Assembly: GCF_009602435.1 (NCBI RefSeq)
Contig: NZ_VZDQ01000025.1
Span: 248,001-312,000, forward strand
DNA: 64,000 nt
Source: Sediminibacillus terrae
Lineage (GTDB): Bacteria; Bacillota; Bacilli; Bacillales; Amphibacillaceae
Reading direction: 5' to 3'
Shown: positions 60,438 to 64,000 of the stretch, in pieces
Numbering within the stretch: the stretch's first letter is position 1
How the letters are laid out: each line of letters starts with the position of its first letter
Program-made: the position numbers and the translations under genes
Notes under the pieces: generated by a model
Seen by the model: the letters and a program-made list of their open reading frames with translations, nothing else
Databases searched by the model: none
Told to the model about the DNA's origin: nothing

Positions 60438-62606
60438 ATGACACTACTAAAATTAGATCCCAGCTTTAATCAGCGCAAACTCGAGGATTTATTCAATAGG
60501 TTGGATGCTGCGGAAGACCGCGAAGAATCCATGCGGTTGATGGTCGAATTGAAAAACTTTGCCCGGGGCCATTTCGAGCAGCTTCATCAATTTAAACATG
60601 CGATGGAGCAGTCGGATACTACGGTTACCATCACGAATAACCTGGGTGAAATCACTTATGTCGATGACAACTTTCGCAAGATGACCGGATTTGCTGCCGA
60701 AGAGGTTCTCGGCAAAACGCACCGGGTCATTAATTCCGGGTACCACCCTGATTCTTTTTTCCGCGAGCTATGGCTGACAATCCTGGAAGGGAAAGTATGG
60801 CGTGGCGAGGTGAAAAACCGTCACAAAAACGGCGGTATTATTTGGATGCAGACAACCATCATCCCCTTGTTGGATCGCGAGGGAAGTCCAGGTTCATTCA
60901 TCACTTTCCGTAAAGACATATCAAGAGAAAAAGAGATGGAGCATCGGTTGATCAAAACGATGGAGGATGAGTTTGAACGAACATTCGACGCATTGATCAA
61001 TATGATTTATAAAGTACAGAGGCGGGAGGAAGACGGCAGGTTCTTTCATACCATGATCAAGGGCAGACTTGCCAAAACGCTTGGTTTACCGACTGAACTG
61101 GGAGAAGGCATATTTCTGGAGGATTTTCTCCAGATTGAGCAGGCTGAACGATTCAAAGAAAAATACCAAGCCGCCTTTCTTGGCGAAGAAATAAATTTTA
61201 AAATGGAATTCAACGAATTGTATTTGTACTTCACGCTGGCACCCATTCGGGAAAACGGACAGGTAGTCGAAGTGGTAGGTTCTGCTGTCGACATTACTTC
61301 CCTGGAAGAAGCAGAGCAGCAAGTACGCCATTTAGCCTATCACGACCAGCTGACTGGTCTGCCGAACCGCAGTAAATTGGCAGAGGATCTAGATGCGTGG
61401 ATTGCCCAGGACAATGGACCATTTGTTGTTTTTTACTGTGATTTGGACAGGCTCAAATACATAAATGATGCGATGGGACAGTTTGCCGGAGATCAGGTGA
61501 TTTCCACGATTGCCAAAAGGATCGAGGATGTGACCTGGGGACAGGGCAACCTATATCGCTATGGCGGCGATGAGTTTATTTTTGTTCTGCAGGATGATTG
61601 CACCGATGAAGCGATGGAACAGATAGGCAATGTCATCCTTAAACAGATTAACAAACCGCTGATCATAGCAGGTAAAGAATTTTTCATCACGTGTTCCATC
61701 GGTATCAGCAGGTTCGGCACCCATGGAAAAACTTCCGAACAGCTGATCAATCATGCAGGTATAGCCATGCATTACTGCAAGGTGAATGGCCGCAATGGAA
61801 AATTGGTCTATTCCAAAGAAATGAATAAAACATACAACGATCTTATTTTGCTGGAAGGGGAATTGCGTCGTGCGCTTACCAAAGAAGAACTGACGCTGTA
61901 TTATCAACCGAAAATCGACGTCGAAAGCGGTGAAATCATCGGTATGGAGGCGTTGACAAGATGGTTCCATCCGGAACGCGGTTTTATATCGCCGCAGCAC
62001 TTCATCGCCCTCGCGGAAGAAACAGGGTTGATCATCCAGCTGGGAGAATGGGTCATCAAAGAAGCCTGTCGTCAACAAAAGCAGTGGAAGGAAGCGGGCT
62101 TTAAGATGCAGCGAGTGGCAATCAATGTGTCAGCGCTTGAAATCCAGCGTAAAGATTTCACGGCGAAAGTCCGCAATATTCTCGAGGAAACCGGCGTGCC
62201 GCCACAGTGTCTTGAACTGGAAATAACCGAAAACAGTGTCATGCAAAATACCGAAGAATGTATAGAAACCATGAATGAATTGCGTGAAATGGGAATTACA
62301 CTATCAATCGATGACTTCGGCACCGGCTATTCATCCTTTGGTTATTTGCGGAAATTCCCGATCAATCACTTGAAAATCGATCAATCGTTTATCCGTGATG
62401 CTTTCCATGAACCGAGCAACGCGGAGATCGTCAAAGCGATGATCCAGCTTGCCCATACCTTCGGAGTCAAAGTTGTCGCTGAAGGAGTGGAGGAACGTGC
62501 AGCCCTCGAATTCCTGAAACACCAGAAATGTGATTATTATCAGGGCTATTACTTTAGCAGGCCGGTTCCAGCTGAGGAATTTGAAAGCATGCTGGTCACA
62601 GAATAA
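60438..62606 (+). CDS. PAS-GGDEF-EAL cyclic-di-GMP signalling protein
   Basis: A 722-aa soluble protein. ATG 60438, after AAAGGTGAC, is preferred to GTG 60429, which overlaps the site. A PAS domain (residues about 60-175; TNNLGEITYVDDNFRKMTGF, ... IIWMQTTIIPLL) is followed by a second, weaker PAS-like region (about 190-285). A GGDEF domain with an intact YGGDEF active site comes next, then an EAL domain with GMEALTRW, ITENSVMQ, IDDFGTGYSSFGYL and KVVAEGVEE. Both catalytic motifs look intact, so it could make or degrade c-di-GMP depending on the PAS signal. No membrane segment is present. It links to matrix and motility control in principle. Confidence 0.94.
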   Translation: MTLLKLDPSFNQRKLEDLFNRLDAAEDREESMRLMVELKNFARGHFEQLHQFKHAMEQSDTTVTITNNLGEITYVDDNFRKMTGFAAEEVLGKTHRVINSGYHPDSFFRELWLTILEGKVWRGEVKNRHKNGGIIWMQTTIIPLLDREGSPGSFITFRKDISREKEMEHRLIKTMEDEFERTFDALINMIYKVQRREEDGRFFHTMIKGRLAKTLGLPTELGEGIFLEDFLQIEQAERFKEKYQAAFLGEEINFKMEFNELYLYFTLAPIRENGQVVEVVGSAVDITSLEEAEQQVRHLAYHDQLTGLPNRSKLAEDLDAWIAQDNGPFVVFYCDLDRLKYINDAMGQFAGDQVISTIAKRIEDVTWGQGNLYRYGGDEFIFVLQDDCTDEAMEQIGNVILKQINKPLIIAGKEFFITCSIGISRFGTHGKTSEQLINHAGIAMHYCKVNGRNGKLVYSKEMNKTYNDLILLEGELRRALTKEELTLYYQPKIDVESGEIIGMEALTRWFHPERGFISPQHFIALAEETGLIIQLGEWVIKEACRQQKQWKEAGFKMQRVAINVSALEIQRKDFTAKVRNILEETGVPPQCLELEITENSVMQNTEECIETMNELREMGITLSIDDFGTGYSSFGYLRKFPINHLKIDQSFIRDAFHEPSNAEIVKAMIQLAHTFGVKVVAEGVEERAALEFLKHQKCDYYQGYYFSRPVPAEEFESMLVTE

Positions 62607-62633
62607 GCTTGGATTGTCCTCTTTATCCATATT

Positions 62634-62662
62634 AAAAATCCCGCCAAAAAGGCGGGATTTTC
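62634..62662. terminator. Bidirectional terminator
   Basis: AAAAATCCCGCC (62634-62645) and GGCGGGATTTT (62651-62661) form a 10-11 bp stem with a 5-base loop between convergent genes. Confidence 0.9.
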
Positions 62663-64000
62663 TTATGCTCCATACGTATTTTGCTGATCCTGCTGATTTT
62701 TTTCTTCCCTGGCGACTTTGAGAAAACGCTTGGTTTCGGCTGCTACCACTCCGGAAAGACCGAGCAGTCCTATCAGGTTCGGGAATGCCATAAGCCCGTT
62801 CATGATGTCGGCAATTCCCCATACCACATCGAGAGCGGCGATAGAGCCGACGAATACAGCGAGAACAAATATCATCCTGTAAACAGGGATCGCTTTGTCG
62901 TTGATCAAGTAGCCAATACACTTTTCCCCATAGTAAGACCAGCCGACAAGCGTTGAAAACGCAAAAAAGATAATACCGATTGCCACAATATAAGTACCAG
63001 TATTTCCGAGAAAGACGCCAAATGATTCAGAGGTTAAATCGGCTCCGTCCAATCCGCCTGTGTACTGTCCGGCCATGACAATCGTCAATCCGGTGATGGA
63101 ACAGACGAGGATGGTGTCGATGAATACTTGGGTCATGGAAACGAGGGCCTGTCTGCCGGGATAGTCTGTCCGCGCTGCGGCAGCAGCTATCGGAGCCGAA
63201 CCCAGGCCTGCTTCATTGGAAAACACACCGCGTGCCACCCCGTAGCGGATGACGGTTCCAAGAATACCGCCGCCCAAGGCACTTCCTGTAAAGGCATCTG
63301 AAAAAATGGTGCCTAAAGCAGAAGGAACGAGGTCGATGTTCAAGATGATGATGATCAATCCACCAAGGACATAAAAAGCGGCCATGATCGGGACAAAGAA
63401 AGAGGTGACTTTTCCGATACTTTTAATTCCGCCGATGATTACGAGGAAGACGAGTACAGTCAAAATCACGCCGGTAATCCAGGTCGGAACGCTGAACGAG
63501 GTTTCCAGAACGTCAGCTACCGAGTTTGCCTGGACCATGTTGCCGATTCCGAAAGCTGCAATCGCTCCGAAAAGCGCGAATAAGACACCGAGCCACTTTG
63601 CTTTCAATCCTTTTTCTAAATAGTACATAGGACCGCCGGACATTTGACCATTACTGTCGGTGACGCGGTACTTCACAGCCAGGATTGCTTCTGCATACTT
63701 CGTGGCCATACCGAATACCGCTGTAATCCACATCCAGAACACGGCTCCCGGACCGCCCATCACCACGGCAGTCGCCACACCGGCTATGTTACCTGTTCCG
63801 ATGGTGGCTGCCATAGCAGTCGTCAGTGCCTGATAATGGCTGATGTCCCCTTTTGACTTTTTGTCCTGCTTAGCCGGGCTGAACGCCAATTTCAAGGCAT
63901 ACGGCAAAGAACGTATTTGCAAAAAGCCAAGCCGGAGCGTTAAGTAAATTCCTGTTCCGACCAGTAAAATCAAAAGTGGCGGTCCCCAGACGTAACCGCT
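62663..64000 (-). CDS. Sodium:alanine symporter (AGCS family), 5'-truncated
   Basis: The frame is open to the right edge; the Met at 63973 is internal (LLILLVGTGIYLTLRLGFLQ) and has no ribosome site, so the N-terminal helix lies outside. The 445 visible residues hold about ten transmembrane helices and the AGCS hallmarks: LTTAMAATIGTGNIAGVATAV, GPGAVFWMWITAVFGMATKYAE, MSGGPMYYLEKG, FSNEAGLGSAPIAAAAA and STLVGWSYYGEKCIGYL. It imports alanine or glycine (in some members glutamine) with sodium, as AlsT does. A sodium-driven carrier fits a marine or saline habitat. It is convergent with the c-di-GMP gene. Confidence 0.94.
   Translation of the reverse strand, partial: SGYVWGPPLLILLVGTGIYLTLRLGFLQIRSLPYALKLAFSPAKQDKKSKGDISHYQALTTAMAATIGTGNIAGVATAVVMGGPGAVFWMWITAVFGMATKYAEAILAVKYRVTDSNGQMSGGPMYYLEKGLKAKWLGVLFALFGAIAAFGIGNMVQANSVADVLETSFSVPTWITGVILTVLVFLVIIGGIKSIGKVTSFFVPIMAAFYVLGGLIIIILNIDLVPSALGTIFSDAFTGSALGGGILGTVIRYGVARGVFSNEAGLGSAPIAAAAARTDYPGRQALVSMTQVFIDTILVCSITGLTIVMAGQYTGGLDGADLTSESFGVFLGNTGTYIVAIGIIFFAFSTLVGWSYYGEKCIGYLINDKAIPVYRMIFVLAVFVGSIAALDVVWGIADIMNGLMAFPNLIGLLGLSGVVAAETKRFLKVAREEKNQQDQQNTYGA

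Overview
The window is a chromosomal segment of a low-to-moderate G+C, spore-forming, probably halotolerant member of the Bacillaceae (Halobacillus / Virgibacillus / Thalassobacillus-like). This is inferred from gene content: a SinR/SinI pair, an Sda-type sporulation checkpoint protein, a TasA/TapA/SipW matrix operon, MreBH, YrzF, YdbC, DUF2639 and DUF6366 proteins typical of Bacillus relatives, and an ectoine hydroxylase (EctD) that points to life in salt. TTG and GTG starts behind strong AAGGAGG sites are common. I saw no rRNA, tRNA, CRISPR array or prophage.

Layout. 1-6846: an alpha-glucan operon of two GH31 enzymes and a GH13 oligo-1,6-glucosidase; the first gene is cut by the window edge and looks like a GH15-GH31 fusion. 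7194-16070: a TetR/SDR divergon, small membrane proteins, a scrambled SF1 helicase-nuclease pseudogene, a methyltransferase, a lipoprotein, NIPSNAP, and a DUF2975/HTH pair. 16416-21880: two chemoreceptors around panE, then a DUF4362 lipoprotein. 21919-27160: the most unusual locus. A PlcR/NprR-type HTH-TPR regulator has a 38-aa exported pro-peptide gene directly behind it and faces a 52-aa Cys-rich peptide gene followed by a MauD-like thioredoxin, an ABC exporter, a MauE-like membrane protein and a second thioredoxin-like protein. An 11-bp box occurs three times between the two transcription units. 27890-38755: LCP wall ligase, OtsA, GalU, a YrzF kinase, an anti-sigma-like DUF4179 protein, PEP carboxylase and an SMP-30 lactonase. 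38845-46144: RND efflux pump, EctD, an HTH regulator, Sda and a Cof phosphatase. 46285-51676: an aminoglycoside adenylyltransferase-like protein, a YdcF-like protein, sinR-sinI, and the divergent calY/tasA-tapA-sipW operon, which ends in a second TasA-like protein with an LPDTA wall anchor. 51840-64000: small proteins, GNAT, PC4-like YdbC, family-4 uracil-DNA glycosylase, a stand-alone MurE, MreBH, DUF1992, an SRAP/YedK protein, a PAS-GGDEF-EAL protein and a sodium:alanine symporter cut by the window edge.

Themes. Several pieces concern lifestyle switching (Sda, SinR/SinI, matrix fibres, c-di-GMP, quorum peptide) and wall or osmotic physiology (LCP, GalU, MurE, MreBH, EctD, OtsA). A 13-bp palindrome, GGGGTCAGTCCCC, and its variants occur in five separate intergenic clusters. 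The leading candidate for an undescribed system is the quorum-regulated, redox-associated Cys-rich peptide export locus at 21919-27160.
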